Assembly (NCBI RefSeq): GCF_019203185.1
Contig: NZ_CP078093.1
Location: 682,001 to 746,000 of the forward strand
DNA length: 64,000 bases
From: Crassaminicella indica
Lineage (GTDB): Bacteria > Bacillota > Clostridia > Peptostreptococcales > Thermotaleaceae
Reading direction: 5' to 3'
Each line of letters opens with the position of its first letter. The first letter of the stretch is position 1. The translations under genes and the position numbers were made by a program. Under the pieces are notes generated by a model, which searched no databases, was not told the origin of the DNA, and saw nothing but the letters and a program-made list of their open reading frames with translations. This document shows positions 36,164 to 44,486 of the stretch, piece after piece.

Positions 36164-37739
36164 CTATTCCACCATCCTCTGTTTCTGTAGCTTCTCTTAT
36201 TTGTCCTAATCGATCACTATCACTTCTGTGTAAATATTGTGGTCTTTTTTTCATTTTGTGAAGTGGTGCTCTTATGAAAACATCCTTAAAGTCTTTAAAA
36301 GTCATCTCACTCGCTACAAACGGACTTAAATATGGTACTCCAAAGCTCTTTAGGTTGCATAAATGCGTAAGGATAATAATAATCCCTATTATAATGCCAT
36401 ATAGCCCAAATACTCCTGCTAATACCATTAGAATAAATCTTAACATACGAAAGGCTATAGCTAGACTATAATTAGGTGTTGTGTAAGCTGCCATAGCCGT
36501 TATAGCAACAATAATAACTACAAGAGGACTTACAATCCCTGCTTCTACTGCTGCTTGTCCTAAAACTAGCCCTCCAACGATACCAATAGTAGCACCAATC
36601 GCTCCAGGCAGTCTAATCCCTGCTTCTCTTAACAACTCAAGAGAAGCTTCCATAATAAAAGCTTCTATAAAAGCTGGAAAAGGTACATTCAACCTACTTC
36701 CTGCAACATATAATACCAAATCTGTAGGTAGCATTCCTGGATGATAAGAGGTAATAGCAATATACAAGCTAGGTAACAGCAGTGCAACCATAATAGATAA
36801 AAATCTTAATACCCTAAGTGCTGAAGCAATAAAAAATCTTTCACTGTAATCCTCTGATGATTGAATTAGAGTAACAATAGTTGTTGGCACCAAAAGAGCA
36901 AAAGGAGTATTATCAACAATAATAGCCACACGTCCTTCATAAAGTGCTGCGGCTACTACATCTGGTCTTTGTGTATCCTGTATTTGTGGAAAAGGTGATC
37001 GCCATTCGTCCTCTATTAATTGTTCTATATATCCACTTTCTAAAATTGCATCTATATCTATTTTATCCAATCTTTCCTTTACCATTTTTAATACATCTTT
37101 ATTTACTGTTTCTTCGATATATAAAATGGCTATATCTGTTTTTGACCTTTTTCCTAACTGCATTTGCTTTATCTTAAACTTAGGATCACGAATTCTTCTT
37201 CTCACCAAAGCTGTATTTACACGCAGTGTTTCAGTAAATCCATCACTTGAACCTCTGATTACTGTCTCTGTAGATGGCTCACTAACTCCTCTCATAGGCC
37301 ATCCCTTTGAAGCAATAACAAGCAACTTATCCCATTTATCTAAAATGAGTACTGTATCTCCTGAAAGAATAGCATCAATAGCCAAATTTATATCATCAAT
37401 CTCCTTAATATCTGATACAGCAATTGCTCCATTCTCTATTGACTCATATATTTTTTGTTTTAGTACATGAAAATCAATACTTTCATCAGGAGATAAGCTC
37501 ATAAGATTTTTTAATACAAAATCATTTAATAAATTTGTATCAACAAGTCCTTCTGCATAAATAACAGCAAAGCTCATTTTTTGTTCTTTTCCTACAGTAA
37601 ACTCTCTATAGATGACATCATCACAAAGATTAAGAATTTCTTTTATTTGATTTAGATTATCATCATACTTGCTTTTTACTGGAAGCTTTTCTCTTTCTTC
37701 TTCCTTTTTATTTTCAAATAATTTTTCAAAAAAACCCAT
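36150..37739 (-). CDS. Spore germination receptor, GerA family
   Basis: 529 residues: a soluble N-terminal two-subdomain region (1-290) and about five membrane helices (300-460), then a charged tail. Family signatures are 'YIEQLIEDEWRSPFPQIQDTQRPD' (shown in part) and 'PALYE/ALYEGRVAIIVDNTPFALLVPT'. In B. subtilis the A subunit forms the ion channel of the receptor. First of the overlapping gerA-gerB-gerC set. Confidence 0.92.
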   Translation of the reverse strand: MGFFEKLFENKKEEEREKLPVKSKYDDNLNQIKEILNLCDDVIYREFTVGKEQKMSFAVIYAEGLVDTNLLNDFVLKNLMSLSPDESIDFHVLKQKIYESIENGAIAVSDIKEIDDINLAIDAILSGDTVLILDKWDKLLVIASKGWPMRGVSEPSTETVIRGSSDGFTETLRVNTALVRRRIRDPKFKIKQMQLGKRSKTDIAILYIEETVNKDVLKMVKERLDKIDIDAILESGYIEQLIEDEWRSPFPQIQDTQRPDVVAAALYEGRVAIIVDNTPFALLVPTTIVTLIQSSEDYSERFFIASALRVLRFLSIMVALLLPSLYIAITSYHPGMLPTDLVLYVAGSRLNVPFPAFIEAFIMEASLELLREAGIRLPGAIGATIGIVGGLVLGQAAVEAGIVSPLVVIIVAITAMAAYTTPNYSLAIAFRMLRFILMVLAGVFGLYGIIIGIIIILTHLCNLKSFGVPYLSPFVASEMTFKDFKDVFIRAPLHKMKKRPQYLHRSDSDRLGQIREATETEDGGIDGEK

Positions 37740-37755
37740 AAAAGCTCCTCCTCAA

Positions 37756-37974
37756 TTAAAATATCTTTAATATGATATATAAGAAAATCCCACCGACTAC
37801 ATATATCCATCCAATCGCTTTACAAATTTTCGCTTCTTTTTTTAATTTCTTTTTTTTTAAAGTCTTATAATCTACAAGCAAGCAAAACAATCCAATAGCA
37901 ATGCTTAAAAATAACATATACAAAGTACAACACGCTTTTAATTCTTTATAAAAAAAAGCTATCCACTTTGACAA
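37756..37974 (-). CDS. Small two-helix membrane protein in the ger operon
   Basis: 72 residues with two hydrophobic segments (about 14-33 and 53-71) around a Lys-rich loop. It is encoded 16 bases upstream of gerA and on the same strand. A CATTATA box reminiscent of sigma-G -10 elements lies upstream (minus strand, about 38011), but no well-spaced -35 is evident. Some ger operons in Bacillus encode a small two-helix D subunit that tunes the receptor. This gene has that size and topology, but I cannot show homology. Confidence 0.6.
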   Translation of the reverse strand: MSKWIAFFYKELKACCTLYMLFLSIAIGLFCLLVDYKTLKKKKLKKEAKICKAIGWIYVVGGIFLYIILKIF

Positions 37975-38041
37975 AAAATATCACCTTCTTTTAAAAAATG
38001 TTTAAATATAATGTTTGCATATTTAGGTAAGTATATACAAA

Positions 38042-38066
38042 AAAGGAACAGTAAAAACTGTTCCTT
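38042..38066 (-). terminator. Terminator of ispE
   Basis: AAAGGAACAGT and ACTGTTCCTTT form an 11-base stem followed on the minus strand by a T-run. Confidence 0.85.
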
Positions 38067-38081
38067 TAACTGATTATATTA

Positions 38082-38951
38082 TCAAGTATCAATTTTTCTC
38101 CCATCATAAGTTTTGACAAGATAAACCTGATTATATACCCTGCTCAAATTTTCATAAGCACTTTTTGCTTTGCTGTAATCCTTATATATGCCAAATACAG
38201 TTGGTCCACTGCCACTCATTAAACTCCCAAAAGCATGATACTGCATCATTTTTATTTTGATCTCTCTTACAATGGGATGCATTTTTTCTGTTACAGGCTC
38301 TAATACATTACATAAATTTTCTACTACCGTCTGTAAATCTTTATTTCCCAGAGCAGTTAGCATTTTATCTGTATCTGGATGCTTTTCAATATTTTCAACA
38401 TCTAAATTTTTATATACACTTGCTGTTGAAACACTTATATTTGGTTTACAAAGAACAACCCACTCATTTATCCCTTCTATAGGCGTTAAAAGCTCTCCTA
38501 TTCCCTCTGAAAGTGCTGCTCCTCCTAATATACAAAATGGAACATCTGCTCCTAAAGCTACACCTAGCTTCATCAATTTCTCTTTTTCAGCACCAATTCC
38601 CCACAATTCATTAAGCCCTATCATAACTGCAGCTGCATCTGTACTCCCTCCAGCAAGACCTGCTGCTACAGGAATATTTTTATTTATATATATATGCACT
38701 CCTTTTTCTATTCCAAACTGCTCCATCATTAATTTTGCTGCTTTATATGCAATATTTCCTTCATCAGTAGGAATATATTCGCAATCGCTTTCTAATATAA
38801 TTCCCTCTTCTATATTCTTTAATATAATTTCATCATATAAATCTACTTGATGCATGATCATCTTTACTTCATGATATCCATCTTCTCTTCTTCTTAAAAC
38901 ATCTAACGACAGATTAATCTTAGCTCTTCCTCGTACTTTTATTTCATCCAT
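38082..38951 (-). CDS. ispE: 4-diphosphocytidyl-2-C-methyl-D-erythritol kinase
   Basis: 289 residues from ATG 38951 (MDEIKVRGRAKINLSL), preferred over 38969 because AAGGAG lies at the right distance. GHMP kinase of the MEP isoprenoid pathway: 'AKINLSLDV', ATP-binding 'PVAAGLAGGSTDAAAV', and 'SLMSGSGPTVFGIY' motifs are all present. In other clostridia ispE is, as far as I recall, close to spoIIR and sipL. Here the ger cluster and a mobile/defence insertion separate them. Confidence 0.95.
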   Translation of the reverse strand: MDEIKVRGRAKINLSLDVLRRREDGYHEVKMIMHQVDLYDEIILKNIEEGIILESDCEYIPTDEGNIAYKAAKLMMEQFGIEKGVHIYINKNIPVAAGLAGGSTDAAAVMIGLNELWGIGAEKEKLMKLGVALGADVPFCILGGAALSEGIGELLTPIEGINEWVVLCKPNISVSTASVYKNLDVENIEKHPDTDKMLTALGNKDLQTVVENLCNVLEPVTEKMHPIVREIKIKMMQYHAFGSLMSGSGPTVFGIYKDYSKAKSAYENLSRVYNQVYLVKTYDGRKIDT

Positions 38952-39034
38952 TCCGTTCACTCCTTGCATTTCTTTTATAATTTACAGAATGCGTGATATT
39001 CTAGTCTTTATTTTTTATAACTCTACAACTAAGT

Positions 39035-39550
39035 CTATCCTATATTCTGCTCTAACTTAAAACTTGGAAATAATTTATTCCATTCTTCAATATTTACCAC
39101 TTTAAAATCATCTATCATAGCTTCATCTATATTAGGTATAACTGTTTGTAATTCAAAAGGCAATTTTTTCTTTATTTTAGTTGCTAATCTTTTCCTCATT
39201 ACTGAATCTGCTTTATCGCATTCTAATATATAGTAATATTTATACGTTTTTCCAGTCAATGACTTCCTATGTCTAATATATATTAAGCTATCATAATACT
39301 TTCTAGCTATCTTTTTATAATGATCCTCTGTTGTAATCTTTTTTTCAAATGCTTTTGGATTTTTCACTTCAGGAATTGTATTATTTTTGTACTCAACAAA
39401 AATAACATCTTCATCTAATATCATAATAAAATCTACATCACTTAACAAATTATTTTTATTATAGTAATCATGTAATTCAATCAACTCTATAGCTGATGTA
39501 CAATTGATTTTATAGACTCCATTTTCATCAATAAATATTTTTTGCTCCAT
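39035..39550 (-). CDS. Small PD-(D/E)XK-like nuclease, partner of ATPase
   Basis: 171 residues, no family I can name. 'SDVDFIMILDEDVIFVEYKN' holds Asp40 and Glu53-x-Lys55 in beta-strands, the arrangement of a PD-(D/E)XK nuclease core. Helices rich in Lys and Tyr follow. It starts three bases after the stop of the ATPase gene, so the two form a unit. Function as the effector of a two-gene defence or repair module is inference. Codon use is AT-rich like its neighbours. Confidence 0.6.
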   Translation of the reverse strand: MEQKIFIDENGVYKINCTSAIELIELHDYYNKNNLLSDVDFIMILDEDVIFVEYKNNTIPEVKNPKAFEKKITTEDHYKKIARKYYDSLIYIRHRKSLTGKTYKYYYILECDKADSVMRKRLATKIKKKLPFELQTVIPNIDEAMIDDFKVVNIEEWNKLFPSFKLEQNIG

Positions 39551-39553
39551 ATT

Positions 39554-40570
39554 TTAGTCCCCCATATTTGAATCAAATACTTCATCCATTAGTTTGTCAT
39601 AAGCTTTAATAATCGGATTTTCTTTTAATTTCCTAAAATTATCACATTTATAAACTTTAACATTTTTATCTTCATCTCTATATAGAGAATAATAAGCCAT
39701 ATCATTATCTTTAGTAGCCCTTATTTCAAAGTATTTCGATAATAAATAATCATGAGTTGATATAAATATCTGTACTCCTTCTTTTTGTAAAGACAATAGA
39801 ATCTCAACTAGTGTAGGAATTGCAATTGGATTTAAATTTGCTTCTGGCTCATCCCAAAATAGTATAGTTCCTTTTTCTAATGTTCCATTTTTTATTAATT
39901 GCCAAAGTAGAGCTAATTTTCTAAGTCCTTCTGCTACTAAATTAAATTCAATTTTAGCTTGTGTTCCTGGCTTTAAGTAAAATTTTTCTTTACTAATAGT
40001 TACCTTTCCTTCTGTAATCTTTTTCAATTGATCTAAATATTTCTTCTTTGAGCTTGTATTAGGTCCTCTACTAATATCAATTTTAGCAGCTGTAATTATA
40101 TCTAAATATGTTTCATCAAAATCAATCATGTTTTTCAAATATGCTGCTTCAAATTGATAAGCATTAGCGAGTATTTCTTTAGCTGGGATAAAAGTACTAA
40201 TTAATTGAGAATTGTTTTTCTCCCATGTTGTTTCCCCGATTACATCAGCTTCCCACTTTTTTGTTTTTGTTGTAAATTTTGCTTTTATATTACTATTACT
40301 TGAATACACTTCTATTTTTGAAGTGTCTCCTCCTTTACCTCTTTTTACTAATCTATTTATATTTAAGTTATCAGGTTTAAAAACTTTAACTAATTTTTGT
40401 GAAAACATAATGTCTTTTCTTGAAGCCTGACATGCTGCATACAACACTTTCATAATATGGGTTTTACCAGTCCCATTTTCACCTATAAAAATATTTATTC
40501 CATCTGAAAATTCTATATCAATATTCTCAAATACAGTAAAATGACTTAATTTTAATTTTTTTATACTCAT
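39554..40570 (-). CDS. ABC-type AAA ATPase (AAA_21/OLD-like), nuclease partner
   Basis: 338 residues, no membrane segment. Walker A 'GENGTGKT' (30-37), a signature-like 'LVAEGLRKLALLW' (211-223), Walker B 'FWDEPEANLNP' (238-248) and H-loop His273 in 'STHDY' resemble the SMC/RecF-like ATPases found in Septu PtuA and OLD-family proteins. The predicted insertion between Walker A and signature is helical. No TOPRIM domain follows, unlike OLD nucleases; the nuclease is encoded separately downstream. AAGGAG precedes the start. A group II intron lies directly upstream. Confidence 0.8.
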   Translation of the reverse strand: MSIKKLKLSHFTVFENIDIEFSDGINIFIGENGTGKTHIMKVLYAACQASRKDIMFSQKLVKVFKPDNLNINRLVKRGKGGDTSKIEVYSSNSNIKAKFTTKTKKWEADVIGETTWEKNNSQLISTFIPAKEILANAYQFEAAYLKNMIDFDETYLDIITAAKIDISRGPNTSSKKKYLDQLKKITEGKVTISKEKFYLKPGTQAKIEFNLVAEGLRKLALLWQLIKNGTLEKGTILFWDEPEANLNPIAIPTLVEILLSLQKEGVQIFISTHDYLLSKYFEIRATKDNDMAYYSLYRDEDKNVKVYKCDNFRKLKENPIIKAYDKLMDEVFDSNMGD

Positions 40571-40795
40571 CCCATCAACTCCTTAATTTTTACCAGTTTC
40601 CTCCTGATTTGTTTAATGTAATTATTTCCAATTTGTTTCCTAACATTCACATTTAACAGGTATTTTCTATAAATGTATCTATTCCAATTTTATATTTATT
40701 ATCTAAGAATTTCAAACAATATATCTTGTACTGAAATTTTCCTATTTAATATCGAGTAGGAGGTAGATAATTAATTTATCTACCGACCTCTCACA

Positions 40796-40826
40796 CCACC
40801 GTACGTACCGTTCGGTATACGGCGGT
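40796..40826 (-). ncRNA. Group II intron domain V
   Basis: Minus-strand hairpin CCGCCGTATACC-GAAC-GGTACGTACGGTGG with a two-base bulge, four bases after the maturase stop. It is the catalytic domain of the ribozyme. Confidence 0.75.
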
Positions 40827-40829
40827 TCA

Positions 40830-42251
40830 TTAAGAATTATGTATTAATTGATATCTTTTAGATATGCTTTTATAACCAGAATTTTCAAGATATTTATTGT
40901 TTAGAGTTGTACTAAGAATTGGGCTGTTGGATATTCTCCAATAGCCTTTTCTAGTATTTGCGAATTTCCACGCTTTATAGGTCGGTAGACCCAATTTCAT
41001 TAGGTTTCGACCTCTGGTCTTAACCTTCTTCCATTGTTTCCAGATACAGGCTCGTAGCCTTCTTCTTATCCACTCCTCTAACTTCTTTATTTTAGCGGTA
41101 GCTTTCGCTATTCCAAAATAGTTTATCCATCCAACTGTCAGTTCATTAAGCTTCATCAGTCTATATTGGATACTTATTCCAGTATTACGATTTGTTATGT
41201 TTCTAATTCTGTCCTTAAACCTTTTATATGACTTCTCATGAACTCTTATATTGGCCCCGCCTTTTGTAAAATAAAATGAAAACCCAAGGAATTTCCTTCT
41301 TGTTACCAAATCTACTGCACTTTTGTTTTCATTAACTTTAAGTTTTAAGCGACCTTCAAGTATCTTTCTCATACTTTCCATAACCCTTAATCCTGCCTTT
41401 TTGCTTTTAACATAAACATTACTATCATCAGCAAAACGGCAGAACTTATGACCTCTTTTCTCAAGCTCTTTGTCTACTTCATCAAGTAATATATTTCCAA
41501 GCAATGGACTAAGCGGGCCACCTTGAGGAGTACCTTCATCTGAGTTTATCTTTATTCCATTAAGCATAATTCCAGATTTAAGATATTCTCTAACTAACTT
41601 AAGCACTCTTTTATCTTTTATCTTCCTTGATAGTCTTTCCATTAGTATATCGTGATTAACCTTATCAAAGAATTTTTCTAAGTCCATATCAACAACCCAT
41701 TTGTATTCATCATTAATATATTTTCTTGCTTTTATTATAGCCTGTTTAGCACTTTTATTTGGTCTAAAACCATAGCTACTATCTGAAAAGGTTGGGTCAT
41801 AAATTTTGTTTAGTTCTTGAGCTATCGCTTGTTGAATCAATCTGTCAAGTATAGTTGGAATTCCTAGCAATCTAATTCCACCGTCAGGTTTTGGAATTTC
41901 CACTCTCCTAACGGGTGAAGGTTTGTACCTTCCTTCTATTAACTTTTGCTTAATAGTTAGCCAGTTGTCAATGATAAATGTTCGAAGTTCATCGACTCTC
42001 ATACCATCAACACCATGACTTCCTTTATTAGCAATTACTCTTTTCATAGCTTTGAGCATATTTTCTCTCGCTAATATTCTTTCGAGTAAGTTATTAGTAT
42101 CAACTATTACATTGTTTTCTCTTTCTCCCTTTGCTAACGCCAAACTCTTACTCGGCATCCCTTGTTTCTCTCGAAGTTCCACTTCTACTTCCACAAGGTG
42201 ACCTCTATTTTGAGTTGTCTGCTTTCTTAGTAATTTATTTGAGTTACTCAA
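40830..42251 (-). CDS. ltrA: Group II intron reverse transcriptase/maturase (class C)
   Basis: 473 residues from a TTG at 42251, chosen because AGGAGG lies eight bases upstream; the frame is open to a GTG at 42296. Reverse transcriptase motifs are intact: 'GVDGMRVDEL', 'RPNKSAKQAI', 'GTPQGGPLSPLLGNILL', and the active-site 'FADD' in 'KFCRFADDSNVYVKS'. An X/maturase domain follows (LTVGWINYFGIAKA; RRRLRACIWKQWKK). There is no C-terminal HNH endonuclease, as usual for class C. The intron is probably mobile or recently so. Confidence 0.9.
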   Translation of the reverse strand: MSNSNKLLRKQTTQNRGHLVEVEVELREKQGMPSKSLALAKGERENNVIVDTNNLLERILARENMLKAMKRVIANKGSHGVDGMRVDELRTFIIDNWLTIKQKLIEGRYKPSPVRRVEIPKPDGGIRLLGIPTILDRLIQQAIAQELNKIYDPTFSDSSYGFRPNKSAKQAIIKARKYINDEYKWVVDMDLEKFFDKVNHDILMERLSRKIKDKRVLKLVREYLKSGIMLNGIKINSDEGTPQGGPLSPLLGNILLDEVDKELEKRGHKFCRFADDSNVYVKSKKAGLRVMESMRKILEGRLKLKVNENKSAVDLVTRRKFLGFSFYFTKGGANIRVHEKSYKRFKDRIRNITNRNTGISIQYRLMKLNELTVGWINYFGIAKATAKIKKLEEWIRRRLRACIWKQWKKVKTRGRNLMKLGLPTYKAWKFANTRKGYWRISNSPILSTTLNNKYLENSGYKSISKRYQLIHNS

Positions 42252-42680
42252 AGTTGAAAACCTCCTAATGTTCAGTCCTTCCCGCACTACGTGCACATAG
42301 TGTGGTACTATGACCTCTGCTGACTTCTTACAGCTCAGTCATGTATCACTACATGAGTTATCATCTAGAAATACATCTTTTGATGATATATCTGTAAGAC
42401 CTCCCCAGGTAAGAACGCAATCTTTCGCTCCATCCATCTGCCACATATACATCATATACTTTCGGATAGTTTTGGGCTTTAGTTTGTTATGCAACCTTAC
42501 CCAGCATATATCTGCCTCAAATGTGGTTTCTGTACGTCAGACCAGAGCTTTGCCGCCGACTTCCTTCAGATTCCACCTCACGGTGGACACCCTTGTCTTG
42601 AGCTATGCACTTGGCACTATCAACCCGTGCTTGGGACTTTCACCCATTAGATTGCGCCCATGCTGGGCGCACATATAAAT

Positions 42681-42710
42681 AAAAAACCCGTGGCATTTCA
42701 CGGATTTTTT
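42681..42710 (-). terminator. Terminator of sipL, target of the intron
   Basis: Minus-strand AAAAAATCCGTG...CACGGGTTTTTT hairpin overlapping the sipL stop. The intron begins nine bases after its T-run. Confidence 0.85.
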
Positions 42711-44283
42711 AAAATTTATATTTGAAGGTTTTTTGAATAATAATTTGATCTCCTGGCATAATTTTATCTGGATTTTGTATATTATTTGTCTGTATTAAAT
42801 CATCAACAGTAGTATGATATCTTTTTGCAATCTTCCAAAGTGTGTCTCCCGGTTGAACATAATAAATTGTAATACTTGGCCGTTTACTAATATCAATGCT
42901 TTCTTCTAATTCTTCAGCATCTACTAAAATATCTATTTCCATTTTTTTACTTACAGTACAAGTAGCTCTTAAATTTACCTTCAACTCTAGCTGTTCAGGA
43001 TTTATCAATGTATAATCCACATCATTTATATGTAAATAAACCTCTGCATTCATATTTTCTTTTGCACCATCGATTTCTACAAAATGTCTAAATGGAATTT
43101 CTTGATGTAAACTGTAAGCAGACTGCTCCCTTTCTTGAGATATATACAATACATCTGCTTCAATAATTCCTTCTATGATATTTTTATCTTCAATCAAGTT
43201 TATATCTGTAATGACTGGTTTTGCATTTATACTAAATACCTTAAAAATTTCTGGCTCATCTGATGGAATATCTATCATTTCCTTTACAACCATATTTGAG
43301 CTATTCTGTCCTATATTTTGATTAAACCCTACTAGCTTTTTATCTATTTTCAATTCCTTACTAGGAGAGTATGCATCAATTATAACTTCTTTTTCTTCTA
43401 CAGAATTTACAGCTGCATCTATTTTTACCATTGCCTCTATTTCAAATATTCTTCTATCTCCATCAATATTTTCTTTTATATCTGTATATACTTCATCTAC
43501 TAAAATTTTAATTTTGCTGTCCATCTCCTTTAATGCCCCTGAAATTTCAACAAAATGAGTAAAAGGAATTTCGTGCTTTAATAAAAATAATGAGTTCCTA
43601 TCATCATCTCCTACATAAAGTGTATTAACCTTTACAACTCCACTTATAATAACCTTTCCATCTGTTAGCTGCTTTTCCTTTTCTACTGCATAAGCATCAC
43701 ATTTTATGATTTCAGCAATCTCTGGAAGGTTTTCTTCTATTTCAAATTTTTCTCTCACAATAGTCTCCGATTGGTTTCTACCTACAAGATCAGTATATGA
43801 TACTTTTTCCCTTAAAAGCTGAAGATCATCCAGCCCTTCCACTCCTCTTAACACCTCTACTTCTGAAGGCTCTATACTTTTTCCATTAAGATTTACTACT
43901 GTTTTTACAGCTATTTTCCTCTCATTTATAATATTAAAATCAATATGCTCAATATCGGCTGCTACATCAATGTTCATATTTTCTGTCATGCCAGGTATAT
44001 CAATATTTTGACTAAAGCCTGCACTAGCATTCATGCTATAGACTGGATATTCTGCACCCTCTGAAGTATATAATATTTTAAAATTCACTACCCCATCTAC
44101 AACAATTTTTTCTGCTAATGCTTCTTTCCCAGTAATATTTATATTGCCATCTACTAATAGTATTCTTGAAATATCAGGCTTCACATCTGGTACAAGAATC
44201 TCTCCCTCTACGAGAGCCTGTGTATCGCTTTCTCCTATGACTTGATCTATCTTCAGTAAATCTCTCATTAACTCAACAGCCAT
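42709..44283 (-). CDS. sipL: SPOCS (DUF3794) and LysM coat-cortex protein SipL
   Basis: 524 residues with repeated SPOCS/DUF3794 units. Strands such as 'SAGFSQNIDIPGM', 'HEIPFTHFVEI', and 'HQEIPFRHFVEI' mark three repeats. A C-terminal LysM domain follows (YVQPGDTLWKIAKRYHTT ... IMPGDQIII). This architecture and length match C. difficile SipL, which binds SpoIVA via LysM to encase the forespore. It acts in the mother cell during sporulation. Confidence 0.88.
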   Translation of the reverse strand: MAVELMRDLLKIDQVIGESDTQALVEGEILVPDVKPDISRILLVDGNINITGKEALAEKIVVDGVVNFKILYTSEGAEYPVYSMNASAGFSQNIDIPGMTENMNIDVAADIEHIDFNIINERKIAVKTVVNLNGKSIEPSEVEVLRGVEGLDDLQLLREKVSYTDLVGRNQSETIVREKFEIEENLPEIAEIIKCDAYAVEKEKQLTDGKVIISGVVKVNTLYVGDDDRNSLFLLKHEIPFTHFVEISGALKEMDSKIKILVDEVYTDIKENIDGDRRIFEIEAMVKIDAAVNSVEEKEVIIDAYSPSKELKIDKKLVGFNQNIGQNSSNMVVKEMIDIPSDEPEIFKVFSINAKPVITDINLIEDKNIIEGIIEADVLYISQEREQSAYSLHQEIPFRHFVEIDGAKENMNAEVYLHINDVDYTLINPEQLELKVNLRATCTVSKKMEIDILVDAEELEESIDISKRPSITIYYVQPGDTLWKIAKRYHTTVDDLIQTNNIQNPDKIMPGDQIIIQKTFKYKF

Positions 44284-44436
44284 TCCATTTCCTCCTCCTT
44301 CTCTTCTATTCCTTAATACAATATTATTTATAAATTTTTAAAATATGTACTTTTTTTGTTGTGTCAACAAACAGCACAAAGCTTCTATATAGCTAATCCA
44401 ATTTATCTATATATATTTATGCTTTAAACAAAAAAA

Positions 44437-44467
44437 AAGAAGTAAAAAAATAATTTTTTTACTTCTT
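44437..44467 (-). terminator. Terminator of rocB
   Basis: AAGAAGTAAAAAAA and TTTTTTTACTTCTT form a stem followed on the minus strand by TTTTTTTTTG. Confidence 0.75.
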
Positions 44468-44486
44468 GAGCTATAAAAAATCAAAA

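Larger units (their letters stand above)
40751..42672 (-). mobile_element. Group IIC intron with maturase
   Basis: The 5' end GTGCGCCC is at 42672 on the minus strand, matching the group II GUGYG start. A domain V hairpin lies at 40796-40826 and a domain VI-like stem (GGTAGATAA...ATTATCTACC) at 40762-40784. The 3' end near 40751 is approximate. The 42297-42672 stretch is the folded intron RNA (domain I) and not a gene. The intron follows a terminator hairpin (42681-42710), the favoured target of class C introns. Confidence 0.85.

Noticed and set aside
37980-38040. Sigma-G promoter for the ger cluster
   Set aside because: A CATTATA box is present but the nearest GTATA is 20 bases away rather than 17-18, so the match is weak.
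40830-42296. Retron or diversity-generating reverse transcriptase
   Set aside because: The maturase domain, GTGCGCCC 5' end and domain V show a group II intron.
42310-42678. Plus-strand 122-codon ORF
   Set aside because: Antisense of the folded group II intron RNA, not a gene.
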